Assembly (NCBI GenBank): GCA_944548615.1
Contig: OX155973.1
Location: 24,455,477-24,519,476 of the forward strand
Length of the DNA: 64,000 bases
Direction: 5' to 3'
From: Micropterix aruncella
Taxonomy: Eukaryota; Arthropoda; Insecta; Lepidoptera; Micropterigidae
Position 1 is the first letter of the stretch. Each line of letters opens with the position of its first letter. Positions 1 to 10,663 of this stretch are shown here, in pieces. Under the pieces are notes generated by a model, which saw nothing but the letters and a program-made list of their open reading frames with translations, ran no database searches and was not told where the DNA came from. Both the position numbers and the translations under genes were made by a program.

Positions 1-19
1 TAAAAAAATATCATTTTAA

Positions 20-1442
20 CCCCTCACGTTGCGAGGTAAAAACACCTATCACTTTTGCGCGCGACATATTCGCGCGCAAAAAATCGACGCGAGTCAACGG
101 CCTTGAGAAAAACGATCATAACTTATAAACCACTAAACGGAATAAAAAAAGATAAAGAGAAAAATGATCGCATTGAAATTTGACATATAAAACATTATAA
201 CCTTATCTCGTAAAACAATTAAGATAATAATGAATAAATATTACAAAATTGGCAAACTGAAAAAAACTCGCCTATAAAATCATTTCGATTTTTTTGTAAA
301 TACAGTTTTTGTAAATATCAAAAATTGTAAATACAGTTATGTTCTTTATTAAATGCTTTACCAAAACGATATTTTTTTTTTACTTATTTGCATACAAAAA
401 TACGGAAAAAATATTTATTTATTCAGCCAAGAAAAATTTTATTTATTCTCGTAAAAAAAAATTTTTTTAATTTTTAATTTGTGACTACTTATGGTATTTT
501 TTTATATGAAATTCTTTCAAAATAACTTTATTACTACATCACTTCTTCTTAGAAATCACACCAGAACTTTGACCTTTGTCTGATATTATAGAAAAATCTA
601 AAGTTTTGAGAGTTTCCGCTTCCGAACCTAATAATAAACTTTGAATGCCCATAATATAAAATTCGTTAATTTTTTCAATTATATTGTCTTATCATAGACT
701 TATTATATGTCTAATAACTAATTACTATACTCCAAAGAGTCACATTTCATCGAAAAACTATGGAAAATCGCACTTTTTTCTCTCATAGTAATTATCAAAA
801 CAAGTTTCATTTTCGCGAGCCATATTAGAAAAACAACATATAATGTTCAAAATACGCCTAATTATGTGATAACTTAGGATGTAAATGAAGCAATACCTAT
901 TTTATTAGTAAATTAAAGCGACATTACGTCATGTTTCGCGATATATAGGGATATTTCACAAACATTACAAAATAAAAACGGCCATTTTTTCGCGAGCCGT
1001 GTGTTGTTGACAAAGTGTTTTCTTCGAAAATTCGTGAAAAACAGCAAATGGATTGTGGAAATTGAATAATCCTAATGGCTAAACTACTTAAAAAGGGAAA
1101 TTACTTACTTTTATCCGGTATACCCTGATCTTATATACACAAAACACTTCACAAAACAAACACGTCGCGGAACTATACGCCGCCGCGGGGTGGCCGATCG
1201 ACAATGCTGTTTTGACGTCTAATGCTGAGTTTTTAAATCGGCGGTCGATGTTATCGTCGTTGGCCGGCGAATGAAAGATTATTTGGCCATGTCGTCCCGC
1301 GGTCAGAAAGCATTAAAGTACGACGATTCGAATCGTAAATTGCATTTTTCGCAGCGGCGAGCGCGATATCCAAAATCGGATGTTACGGATTGTTAGGCGG
1401 CCGCCATACATGTCCCCAAATGGATGTTACGTGCTTGAGGGG
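20..1442. mobile_element. Decayed non-autonomous piggyBac-like element (candidate)
   Basis: The left end is TTAA followed by CCCCTCACGTTGCG; the right end is GCTTGAGGGG followed by TTAC, which would be a TTAA with one change. TTAA target sites and termini starting CCC are the hallmark of the piggyBac superfamily. Positions about 160-276 resemble the interior of the short TTAA element at 12428-12729 (shared stretches around GCATTGAAATTT and GTAAAACAATTA). No transposase frame is visible. The pairing of the two ends rests on about seven bases, so the outer limits are uncertain. Confidence 0.4.
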
Positions 1443-1499
1443 TTACGCAACAAAAAGATCTTGGAATGACAATTACTTATGATCTCAAATGAGAGAAAC

Positions 1500-1598
1500 A
1501 CATAATTGCAATTGATAAAACAACTCTACTCTCTGTTTAATAAGGAAGGCTTTCCAACATCTGTCAAGAGAGGTTTTTATCAAGATCTACAAGACATA
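1500..1598 (+). pseudogene. LINE reverse transcriptase C-terminal fragment, part 1 (split by Tc1)
   Basis: Read on the + strand, the last ~75 bases before the Tc1 element translate to a segment ending EVFIKIYKTY, which continues after the transposon as VxPILEYGYQLWNPY. That is the typical LYKTYVRPxLEYA-like block found C-terminal to the reverse transcriptase in CR1/jockey-type LINEs. The piece is a 5'-truncated relic whose second half starts at 3205. Confidence 0.6.
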
Positions 1599-1837
1599 CA
1601 GTAGCGAGCACTGACATCTTTCCACCTATTAGAAGGGCTAGTGCAGGTATAAATTAGTTTTAAGAACTAATTACCCCCACCCTTTATTTTGTTTCTAGCT
1701 GAATAGGGTCTTACTCAAATAATGAGACCAGTTTTATTGTAACTTTCAACATGTTGACATCAAGTATTAATATTTTTGTGAATTATGGCAAAATTTAAGC
1801 AATTAAGCGTTTTACAAAAAAAATACAATTTTAACTA

Positions 1838-2870
1838 TGGCGACGCAAAAAGTGAGTTCCAGAGCTATAGCAGTTCAGATTGGATGCAGTCACACTGCAG
1901 TGTTAGATTGTATAAAAAATTAAAGGTTCTACAAGTATAGAGCGAAAAAAAGGTACTGGGCCAAAAAAAAGACAACACATGCTGAGGATCGAATGCTGAA
2001 GCGAATTTGTTTGCAGAATCGATTCAAAAGTGCCGTGGATATAAGGTCAGAGTTCATAAAGGCTGGTGTTTCTGAAGTGGGTGTTCACACCGTATACCGA
2101 AGACTCCGGGGGAGCGTTTTTTTTTGCCAGGAGCCCTGCAAAAAAGCCACTACTGACCGAAAAAATGCGCATTGCTCGTTTAGAATTGGCTAAAAAATAT
2201 AAAACTTGGACTGAAATCGATTGACGATGAGCTATTTTCTCCGATGAGAACAAATTTAATTTATTTGGTTCGGATAGAATTCAGTATAAGAGACGAAGAT
2301 CTAGAGAACGTTTAAGCGATGAGTGTCTTAGACCAACAGTGAAGCATCCTGCTGGACAAATGGTCTGGGAGTGTTTCTCCTTTTATGGAGTGGGGCAATT
2401 AGCATTCATAAAAGAAACTGTGAATGCAGAAGTTTACAAAAAAAATTTGAAGAGTATTTATTCCCATCAATTGAAATGCACTTTTCCTATATTTCTAAGT
2501 GCATTTTCCAAGATGAATCTGCACCGTGTCACCGAGCAAAAATTGTAAGTATTATTTTTTGTGACACTGTAATTTATAATGTTAAAAAAAAAAAATAACA
2601 CTATTAAAATATTTTTTAGGTCAAAGAATATATGAAAATTCATGGATTGATGGATTCCAACACTGGATTGGCCCGGAAATAGTCCTGACCTGAACCCTAT
2701 CGAGAACTTGTGGCATAAAACGGCAATCGAAATAAATAAACTGAAGCCTTCGTCCAAAAAAAAAAACTTTAAAAACATCATCGAAAATGTGGTTTGTTAA
2801 TTTTTTCTAAGACTAGGTACATACAAAATTTGGTGAAATCCATGCCAAAACGTATTGAAGCAGTAATTTA
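1838..2870 (+). pseudogene. Tc1-type transposase, broken, with a candidate 75-bp intron
   Basis: Fragments in several frames match a Tc1 transposase in order: an N-terminal helix-turn-helix part near 1838-1925 that ends in a stop, a second DNA-binding part (1993-2130), the first catalytic block SDENKFNLFGSD (about 2230-2270), WECFSFYGVG with the middle of the catalytic domain (2365-2544), and the third-acidic block with NPIENLWH (about 2690-2715). Frameshifts at several places make it non-functional. At 2545-2619 a GT-AG segment (GTAAGT to TTTTTTAG) separates CHRAKI from VKEYMKIHG in phase 0; removing it joins the conserved coding blocks. Minos, a known member of this superfamily, also carries a short intron. 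Confidence 0.8.
2545..2619 (+). other. Candidate phase-0 intron inside the Tc1 transposase
   Basis: It starts GTAAGTATT and ends in a T-rich tract followed by TTTTTTAG. It contains several stops in the incoming frame, and coding similarity resumes in frame immediately after it. Length 75 bp. The assignment is by frame logic; no transcript is available. Confidence 0.6.
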
Positions 2871-3204
2871 AAAAAAAGGAGGGATAACAAAGTACTGATT
2901 TTGTTGGTTTTTGATAATTGTTAGTGTTATGTACCTATGTAATTTTATTTTAAATAAATATGTGGTTTTTTAAATTATATGAGCATTTTTCATTGTGCGA
3001 AAAAATCAAAAATCTACAAATTAACTATAAAATTATGAAGATTTTTTTTTTTACATTAAATAGGCACTTTTTTGTATATCATCTTTAAACAGTGTTGCTT
3101 CATAATTTAGACTGAAAAGCTATCAAGAAATCACAATTAAAAAAATATTATTTAAAAAAAAACTGATATTTTCAGTCTGGAAAGATTTCTGTGCTCGCAC
3201 TGTA

Positions 3205-3752
3205 TGTGTGACCTATTCTTGAGTATGGCTATCAGCTCTGGAACCCCTACTTATGCAATGATGTAGATGTCCTGGAAAAGGTGTAGCGAAGGGTAATTAA
3301 AATGCCAGTGGTACTGAAGAATCGGAATCATGAAGATCGCTTGGAATTACTTGGAATGACTACTCTCAAAAAAAGAAGACAAAGAGGGAACCCGATTGAG
3401 AAATATAAAATTCTAACACATTATTCTAAAGTACCTGGCCTAGAGAATGTTTACAAATTCAACGTCAACAAAAAACTCAACCGTACAAAATTTAAATGTA
3501 ATCCTCTTAAGAACGTTCTGCAAAGTAGTGCGAAGGACATGTGGAATAAATTACTATTTGAAGTACAGCTCCATCTAAAGTGCAAACACTATCAATCAAT
3601 TTAAAAACAGGCTCGATTTTTACCTGAAAACTTGTTAATATTGTATATATTGCCTGTTGTTTATATATTGTTAATATTGTTTAGCATTACAAGATCTAAT
3701 CTGGACGTATCGGCAAAGCTGCCTGTCCAGAATAAATAATAATAATAATAGT
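3205..3752 (+). pseudogene. LINE C-terminal fragment, part 2, with (AAT)n tail
   Basis: From 3205 the frame reads PILEYGYQLWNPY, then a stop replacing a likely glutamine codon, then an open stretch at 3302-3604 with RLELLGMTTLKKRRQRGN and an EKYKIL segment, a conserved C-terminal motif of CR1/jockey-like non-LTR elements. The 3' end runs into an AATAATAAT tail at about 3731-3750. It is the 3' half of the fragment at 1500-1598. Confidence 0.75.
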
Positions 3753-4599
3753 CTCCGAGGAGGCTACCGGATGGGAGCTGAGCTGAGAGTTGAGCAGGCC
3801 TTAAAAACAAAGCAGGCCCTCAGGTACAATCTGCACGGCCCCGTTAGGTAGATACTGGTCGCGATATTCGCACTATTTATGCGCGAATACCTCGATTATC
3901 GCTGCTTCTCGCAGCAACCCCGGTAGACACGTTGGACTGTATTTCGACAGTTCCATAGGTGACATCACCAAAACCGCTGCTCGACTGCCGACGAATCTAA
4001 GGTTTTAGTTCTAATAGTCCGGTTGGTTCGAAAGAGAGAAGGTCAATTTCATTATAAGGATGTTTATTCCCTTAAAATTGCAACCGCTTATACACTATTA
4101 GGTTACTTGAAAAGAAGAGTCTTTTTACACTATAATTAGATTACTTTAAAACGAGTCTTTGAACACTATAATCCGCCCAAAACATAAACACTATTAGAAC
4201 GGGGGACTCCTCGCCGCCAAGAGAGCGACCGGTGCGAGTGTAACGCTTTTAACCACTGTCAAATATTTTCAAATAATATTTTACGAAGGGTCAGCATTTC
4301 AAAGCTCAGCCAACCATAAAACACAAAAAAAACCTCAACCGAATTCGGCCTCCCACGGTCAGTAGGCGATGGCGATTTATGACAAGCGTTCTCGAAGGTC
4401 TATCATCTTATTGACAAAGGAACGACAAGTGTTCGCGATTTTCTAGAGAATTCTTCTCCCCTAAACTTACGCCTAAAAGTGTAATTTATAGCTAACAGAA
4501 TGTCCGTTTCGTCCGAGTCGTTTTCAAAGGCGAACCAATTCTCTGAACTCTTCAACGAGACCTCCAACGTCGCTTATAATATTATCCAGATACAGTGAT
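3753..4599. other. Gene-free stretch; one short repeat similarity
   Basis: No ORF or splice-bounded exon recognised. Bases about 3757-3790 (GAGGCTACCGGATGGG) match the 3' part of the ~0.66 kb unclassified retroposon seen at 12271-13008, so a diverged 3' fragment of it may lie here. Otherwise I see nothing specific. Confidence 0.35.
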
Positions 4600-4846
4600 T
4601 AACAACTGGTAGGAATTGCAAACCGTCGCAGGCTGTTAAAGACTGAAAAATGCTATTACTGATTTCATAAGTTTATGCCACCCATGAAAGAGTTTTGTCT
4701 ATGAGTAATCCCACTCTTGAATACTGGATGACATTGCAGTCGATCTGAACTGCAGACGATGAAGACAGATCAATCAGCGACAGCAGTTTTTGCCTGCCAA
4801 TCATAATTGACTGGAATTTGGTCGGGTTGATAAGAATGCCATGGTA
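4600..4846 (-). pseudogene. LINE reverse transcriptase fragment
   Basis: Read on the - strand from 4846 down, the sequence encodes GILINPTKFQSIMIG, then a spacer and SRVGLLIDKTLSW. This is the segment just after the FADD box of non-LTR reverse transcriptases (the N-P-x-K-x-Q block and the LG-x-x-x-D-x-x-L-x-W block). A frameshift follows, after which SNSIFQSL and FLP-like residues continue the family pattern. It is a short dead fragment in the intron upstream of a Cdc7 exon. Confidence 0.7.
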
Positions 4847-4893
4847 ATATTCTTTCAGTCTTTTTATATTAACTTCCTGTTTAATTGTTTCAG

Positions 4894-5043
4894 CCGTGGA
4901 TATTTGGGCGTGCGGTGTGATCTTACTATCGATTCTGTCTGGCCGTTATCCATTCTTCAAGGCCCCCGACGACTCCACCGCTCTAGCAGAGCTCATCTCT
5001 CTCTTTGGCTCCGAGAGGCTTCGCAAGATAGCAGCACTACTAG
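4894..5043 (+). CDS. Cdc7-type kinase, internal exon (kinase C-lobe, subdomain IX)
   Basis: This exon encodes VDIWACGVILLSILSGRYPF followed by FKAPDDSTALAELISLFGSE. DxWxxGVI is kinase subdomain IX, and the SGRYPFFKAxDDxTALA block is specific to the Cdc7 (DDK) family, the kinase that phosphorylates the MCM helicase to license replication-origin firing. The acceptor is TTGTTTCAG at 4885-4893 and the donor is GTATGT at 5044. The exon begins with two bases of a split codon and ends with one. The next exon found, 1.3 kb downstream, fits this phase exactly. Upstream exons with the catalytic loop were not found and probably lie before the window or beyond the LINE cluster. Confidence 0.88.
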
Positions 5044-5533
5044 GTATGTACTCTTATGGTACACTATCGGTGAGACTACTGTCCATCTGTGTCTGCTTGT
5101 ATGTAACCATTGATTATCACAGTAGTTTTAAAACTATCGACATAAAATTTGCCTTCGTCATAGAACTTGTTCGCTCACACCTAGCCAAAGAGTCAACAGC
5201 GGAGACCTATTTTGCTATGTTATTTTATTAGGGGACTCAAAAAGATGCAATTAATACCTAACTATCTCATTGATGACCCTCGCTCTAAAGATCTTTCTCC
5301 GAGTAATTAAAACAGGATCTATAAGACATGCAAAAAGACCATTAGCAACTTTCACTTTGGTTTTAACGCTGATTTACATGAGTCAAATACTGACCTCGAA
5401 TTCAAGACAAGTCAGTGCTGACCCGATACTGCCATCGTGTAAATTGATTTTAAGTCAGTACAGTGCTGTCGCATCAGTGCTGACTTCAATGCGGGCCAGC
5501 GGTACTAACCTTGTCTAAACGCCAAAGTCAGCA

Positions 5534-6198
5534 ACTAGAATTGTCAACTACAACGAGCGAACCCGTCACCTCAGGAAGTTTTAACGATTATTCGTTCTAT
5601 CTCCCTGGAGTGAGCGCAGAAGACTTGGACAAAACAGTCCACCGTCAAGCTCCGACACATGCCCGTAAGAGGCCAACGCCTTAACCGCAAGATAGCCAGG
5701 AGTGTTACCCAGCGAGCTTACACTCACGCCCTTACTTCCAATTGCGACCAGATTACTCCAGTCTCTCGATTAGTTACGAATTCGAGGTCGCTTGCGCGAT
5801 CCTCTCCCTTACGAAGCAGTGTAACGGTGTATACCGAATCTATCGTGGACCACGACATCCTTTGCCCGGCTGTTCACCCAGGATCGGGTAGCCGATGGTC
5901 GTTTCGAGAGCAGTCACCGTAAGGTCCGCAACCACCCCGCTTTATAGGAAACAGTAGAGCTTCCAGACTCCCCCGATTGTTAGTCAGAGTACACAATCGA
6001 TTGGCTTACGCCGCACGGTGCGCAGACCGTCCAGTAGCGCCAGAAGGTTGATTCCTAGAGGAAACTAGCCCTAAGGCCAGAGTCCTGCCCAGGCTCGCAC
6101 TTCATGCGTGGAGGCCGCCGGATGGGTGTTGACCCGTGAGTGTGACCAACCCTGAACAGAATGGGTCTTCGTGGCCAACCCAACAAGGGCCCATTAGC
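5534..6198. repeat. Unclassified ~0.66 kb retroposon, copy 1
   Basis: It is flanked by a 12-bp direct repeat CCAAAGTCAGCA (5522-5533 and 6199-6210). It matches copies at 8204-8866 and 12271-13008 over most of its length: shared starts near TGTCAACTACAACG, a central TTCGAGGTCGCTTGCGCG block, and a common 3' end near GGGCCCATTAG. There is no poly(A) tail, no terminal inverted repeat and no conserved coding frame. Target duplications of different sequence around each copy argue for independent insertion. I do not recognise the family. Confidence 0.7.
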
Positions 6199-6363
6199 CC
6201 AAAGTCAGCAGTTGGTCAGTCGCTGATACTGCGTTGTAGGGCAACGTAGCGTCATGTCAAAATTCTTTTTGATACCTTCTCTAACTTTTTAACGGCGGAT
6301 AGGACAATTCACATTAGCACGATAAATCATTGATCTATAGATATGAATTTATTAATGATGCAG

Positions 6364-6476
6364 GTAAACACCTTCTGATGAGTAATAACACCTTGCAACC
6401 TGTGGATCTAGCAGAGGCCTGTCGACGCTTGAGGCAGTCACCTCTCAATTACAACACTGACACTAACAAATCTGAG
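6364..6476 (+). CDS. Cdc7-type kinase, penultimate exon
   Basis: Starting after TGATGCAG (ending 6363), the exon completes a split glycine codon with the previous exon and reads KHLLMSNN, then QPVDLAEACRRLRQ. This follows the vertebrate Cdc7 pattern GKxxL...DLxxLCERLR. It ends in a GAG codon before GTTAGT at 6477, phase 0, which matches the start of the last exon. The C-terminal kinase insert that is long in vertebrate Cdc7 is here only about 13 residues (SPLNYNTDTNKSE). An alternative acceptor further upstream is possible, but only this one keeps phase with both neighbours. Confidence 0.82.
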
Positions 6477-6539
6477 GTTAGTAGGTTTCTACTACGGTTT
6501 AAAAAATCTGGCCGATATGCACTTTCCCAAATTTAGTCT

Positions 6540-7638
6540 TGATGAAGCAACAATACAATGCGTCACTGTTCTAGGTATTGGCTTATTAGTGCGATAATTT
6601 ATTTGCATTGAAAAATCTTATTTTCTTCATATTCATTTTATGATTTCTTATCAGCCATTATGATTGCGATTATCAGAATCGATTTCCAAATTCTTCATTT
6701 TCTATCCCATCATTTTAAAACTTTAATTGTTAACCTCGTAAGTCTTTAAAGATATTAAGAAGTGACTTACAACAAAGGTAAAGGCATTATTATTGGGATT
6801 CTAAGACGCTTTTGTTTGTCATTGTGGCATTAGTAATAATTCAATTCAATTATTTTTATCGACAGTAATATTATTTACTAATTTGAACGCATTCTAAAAT
6901 CCATACCAAATATCTCATTATTACCATAGATACATAGACGGCCGCTAGAATAATTTCGCGCATCATTTCGCGGATATTTCTGGTAAATCACCATTGTCAA
7001 ACATCATTTTTTTTTCCGAGAAATCATCAAAATTTTTATTGGTTTTTTTTGAGCTAATATCTAAATATTTTTGTATGTAAATAAGCAAAACGAAATATTA
7101 TCTTTAATAGCGAATCTAATAAAGATCATGATAGTATTTATAATTTCAAAATACAGTGAAGTGAAGTTGCGCTCACGTTGCGATATTTTGACACGTTCGC
7201 TTTCAACGTCATGGGCAAGCAGGGCTTTGGCTTGCATAGTAAAGTCCTCTGTACTTATAATTGTTTTGCGTAATTTGCCACTGGTTAGAGTGAGAGGTAC
7301 ACTGATTTTGAAAACCATATTGAAAGCCCATATGTGCGAGCGAGCGAAATGACACGTCGGTACATAGCAGCAATCGCACGCTGTCTTTATCGACGGCGCG
7401 GCGTGCTCATTACGATAGCGAGCTGTCACAGTTCTGTCAATAAATTTCGTCGTGTGGAGCGAGCTGCATCCGCTAGATAGCACTCGTAGGCCCTAGCAAA
7501 TTAATTTATTTAATTGTTATTTACGAAGAACAGGCAAGCCGGGCTTTTCAGCTTATATGAAGAGACCGCCACTGCTCCCTATGTGTGGCACCACTGGAAT
7601 GCGTGTGGCACACGCGGAGCTGACTCCGCAGCCAGTTG
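6540..7638. other. Intronic stretch without recognised features
   Basis: AT-rich DNA in the last intron of the Cdc7-type gene. A GC-richer block at about 7160-7490 is open in two directions, but the translations resemble nothing I know and lack splice context. The last 15 bases before 7654 are the target duplication of the LINE that follows. Confidence 0.4.
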
Positions 7639-7653
7639 TATGTCTCTGACACT

Positions 7654-8195
7654 ATAACCTCTGTCCTTGTACTGGAATGCCACAATGCGCTTCAATCCAT
7701 TGCAGGGTCAAATAGAGTGACCCTGCAATGGATTAAAGGGCACAGCGACTCACTGGGAAACGACGCGGCAGACGAACTGGCCAAAAGGGGATCAAAGGAA
7801 ATATTATATGGACCGGAACCCTTGATGCCTATTCCTCAGGCCCAAATAAAAACATGGCTACGCAGGAACACCGAAGAAACCCACCTTACAGAATGGAAAA
7901 AGAACGCAGGATGCAGGCAAACAAAGAACGCGGTTCCGGAAGCATCCAAAAAACTTGCCTGCAACCTCACCAGATTAAAAAGGGACAAAATCCGTAAAGT
8001 CATAGGTACTATGACAGACCACTGTCCCCTAAACAAACACCTGTTTACCATAGGTGTGACAGACAGCCCTCTATGCAGAGGATGCATGGAGGAACAAGAA
8101 ACGCCACAGCATGTGCTCATGGAATGCAGGAGCGTGGCAGAGCAACGGGCAAGAATACTACAATCTCCAGCATCTGTCCCGGAGGCCTGTAGCAA
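7654..8195 (+). pseudogene. LINE ORF2 C-terminus: RNase H and cysteine-rich tail
   Basis: The frame encodes the end of an RNase H domain: VTLQWIKGHSDSLGNDAADE supplies the conserved H and second D of the fold. It is followed by CPLNKHLFTIGV and CRGCMEEQETPQHVLMEC, a C-x2-C-...-H-x4-C tail typical of the I/R1/Vingi-like LINE superfamilies. The frame stays open to the point where the ~0.66 kb retroposon interrupts it. The upstream reverse transcriptase and endonuclease are absent because of 5' truncation, so the copy cannot move itself. Confidence 0.8.
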
Positions 8196-8203
8196 CCCAA
8201 ACA

Positions 8204-8866
8204 TATTGAGATGTCAACCACAACGGGCGAACCCGTCACCGCAGGACGTTTTAACGATTCATCGTTCTATCGACTGTGCAGTGAGCGTAGAAGACTTTGG
8301 ACATAACAAATCCGACGTCTAGCTACGCCACAACCCGTTAGAGTCCAACGCCTTACCGCGAGTAGCCAGGTATGTTACCTGGGCGGCACTCGCGCCCTAA
8401 CTACCAATTGTGACCAGATTTCTCCGGTCTCTCGATTGGTTCCGAGTTCGAGGTCGCTTGCGCGGTCCTCTCCCTTACGAAGCGGTGAAACGGAGTATAC
8501 CGAATCTATCGCGGACCAAGGCGTCCTTTGCCCGACTCTGAACCGGGATCGGATGGCCAATGGTCATTTCAAGAGCAGTCGCCGTAAGGTAGACAACTAC
8601 CCCCGCTCTATAGGAAACAATACAGTTCCCAGACTCCCCCGATTGTTAGTCGGAGAGCACAATCGATTGGCTTGCGCCGCTCGGTGCGCAGACCGTCCAG
8701 GAGCGCCAGAGGATTGATTCCCAGGGGAGACTTGGTTGACCCAGTGTCCGACCCAGGCTCCGCACCCCATGTGTGGAGGCCATCGGATGGGTGTTGACCC
8801 GTGAGTGTGACCGACCCTGAAACAGAATGGGTCTTCGTGGCCAACTCAGCAAGGGCCCATTAGGTC
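8204..8866. repeat. Unclassified ~0.66 kb retroposon, copy 2
   Basis: It is inserted into the RNase H LINE and bounded by the 8-bp direct repeat CCCAAACA (8196-8203 and 8867-8874). It is collinear with copy 1, including ACGGGCGAACCCGTCACC near the start, GTTTTAACGATT, AGTTCGAGGTCGCTTGCGCG in the middle and GGGCCCATTAGG at the end. Bases 8560-8575 (GGTCATTTCAAGAGCAG) are the uninterrupted equivalent of the site where copy 3 carries a MITE. Confidence 0.72.
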
Positions 8867-9018
8867 CCCAAACAGGCTGCTAACCTTCTGGGACAGCCTG
8901 GGTTGGCTGGAGTAACATAAATAGAAACACGAGCCACGCACAACGGCCCAATCAAGAGGCCAAGTGCGGGAAAAAGCCCAGACAAACTAACTAACTAACT
9001 AACTATGTCTCTGACACT

Positions 9019-9296
9019 GAGCGGTGACTCTGCCTAATCTGGCACCCTTTTTTTCTGGCTCTGCAGTCATGGCTCTGGAGCCGTGGTTGCCAGTGCGTTA
9101 TGAGCCTAACAGTTAGGGTTGAAGCTCTCGTATAAATATTGCATTTAGTTTATAAACTGATAATAATGATTGTCCTAAAAGTATATTAATAGTAAAAATA
9201 TTCAGTAAAATAGCTAAAACTAATTGTCAGTTAATTGTATTGGTTAGGATTTGTTTTACATTAATTGTATTGGTTAGGAGTATTTTAATCACGAAG
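9019..9296. other. Intronic stretch, nothing recognised
   Basis: After the LINE target duplication the sequence is plain AT-rich intron with a short imperfect direct repeat (TTGTATTGGTTAGGA occurs twice, about 9235-9250 and 9262-9280). Confidence 0.4.
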
Positions 9297-10585
9297 ATTG
9301 GACAACAATTGGAGACTTTTGCATTCCTCCTCCAATGCACTGGAAAGTAATACTGTATGACTGGATGCCAGAGATTTTATTTAAATGCCTTTCAGCATAC
9401 GCTGCCAGACCCCAGTAACCTCGATCGTTGGAGCTATGCCGAGGATAGTTCATGTCCCCTTTGACAATACCCCTTGCACAGCCAGACATATTCTAACTGG
9501 CTGCAAGGTGGCCTTAGATCAAGGACGGTACATTTACCGCCTTCACAAAGTCCTTGCTGCTATTCGCGAGGTAATTAGCCTCTCAGTGGCTCGTGCCAAC
9601 AAGGGTTTAACAGTACCTTCCAAACCCCCAATACAGTTTGTGCGGGTTGGCTCTAAAGGCAAAAAACATTTCACTGCAAAACCTTTCTCAATAATCGAGA
9701 AAGCTTCAGATTAAATTCTGGAGGTCGATTTGGTCTCTAAGCAGTATAAATTCCCTGAAAGTCTCAGATGCACAGCCCTGCGTCCAGATTAACTAATTAC
9801 TCTCTTTCTCGGAAGATAACCCTTATCGTAGAATTAACTGTTCCATGGGAATAAAAATCTCAAAAGACCACGAGTACAAATTAAATAAATACCATGATCT
9901 CGCAAATTCCGTCACCCGTAATAGCTTCGCTGTTCACCTTCACATGGTGGAAGTTGGCGCTCGTGGCCTGCCAGCTAAATCTCTGTTTCACCTCTTTAAC
10001 CCCTCAAGCCCCGATTGGCCGATATCACCAAAACACGATGCCAAAACACGATGGCCAAAACACGATGCAACAAGACGACCCCATTTTAGTTTTATTTTAA
10101 TTTAATTTATTTTATTTTATCATGTTTTATTATGTTAATATGTTTTATTTTAATTATGGATACAGTGGTTTGGCATTAATTAATGTTTTGGTGAGACAGT
10201 GTCAAAATTCAATTTTTTTACTAATTTTTACTAAAATTTTTTGGGACATCAACTTTTTAATCGGCTGAGGGGCCGAGGCCTGAAGGGTTAAAGACCTTGG
10301 TCTCTCCAAGGAAATAATCAACTCCTTCTTAGAAAAATTATTTAAAACTGCAATTTCCGCATCTCAAATTCTATGGCTTCGAAGGGGGAGTGAATGGGTG
10401 GTAAGGTGAACGCTCACATGTGGCAAGACAGCTGTCCTAAACCTACCACAGCCGGTCGTTAGTCCGGAATCTACTGCTCACCCCCCAGATGTGTAAAAAA
10501 ATAGTAGCATGATGGGCCGGACTCTGGTCGTTGAATTCCATGGCAGTTCCGTTTGTATTTTATTGTTTAATTACCGCAATATGAA
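9297..10585 (+). mobile_element. LINE with restriction-like endonuclease end, copy 1 (decayed)
   Basis: Translation in broken frames gives the same protein end as the better copy at 59818-60558: a cysteine/histidine motif region, a RPD...ELTVPW block and KDHEYKLNKYHD. Frameshifts and stops break it. The 3' flank (10410-10560) matches the 3' flank of the two - strand copies. The element is interrupted at 9996-10291 by a TTAA MITE; the - strand copies show the empty site. Confidence 0.75.
10000..10287. mobile_element. piggyBac-like MITE, family B, copy 1
   Basis: TTAA at 9996-9999 and 10288-10291 flanks an element that begins CCCCTCAAGCCCCGATTGG and ends GGCCGAGGCCTGAAGGG. The two related copies at 13732-13982 and 41372-41623 share the interior (ATACAGTGGTTTGG, AATGTTTTGGTGAGACAGTG). 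The same LINE without the MITE (at 53510-53520 and 59935-59945, reverse strand) reads through the single TTAA. The left end carries a small local expansion of AACACGATGCC units relative to the other copies. Confidence 0.88.
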
Positions 10586-10663
10586 GCCATCACTGAATGG
10601 TCTTTATAACCTGTGACACACCCGTCTCACCTTAAATAGTAATGTATTTTATTTCCTTTACAG

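Larger units (their letters stand above)
1599..3202 (+). mobile_element. Tc1/mariner DNA transposon with paired TIRs and TA duplication
   Basis: The termini are inverted repeats: CAGTAGCGAGCACTGACATC at the left and, read inward from the right, CAGTGCGAGCACAGAAATC. Both abut a TA dinucleotide (1597-1598 and 3203-3204), the target duplication of the Tc1/mariner superfamily. The length is 1604 bp. It lies inside a LINE whose reading frame resumes on the far side. The internal transposase gene is broken. Confidence 0.9.
7654..9003 (+). mobile_element. 5'-truncated RNase H LINE with 15-bp target duplication
   Basis: It is flanked by TATGTCTCTGACACT at 7639-7653 and 9004-9018, a perfect 15-bp target duplication. 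The element starts inside its RNase H domain and ends in a tandem ACTAACTAACTAACT tail, as expected for target-primed reverse transcription of a non-LTR element. A copy of the ~0.66 kb retroposon (8204-8866) is inserted near its 3' end. A second copy of the same LINE family lies at 15524-15894 with the same kind of tail. Confidence 0.88.

Noticed and set aside
7061..7483. Overlapping 140- and 93-residue frames in the kinase intron
   Set aside because: Opposite strands cover the same bases, no recognisable domains and no splice context.
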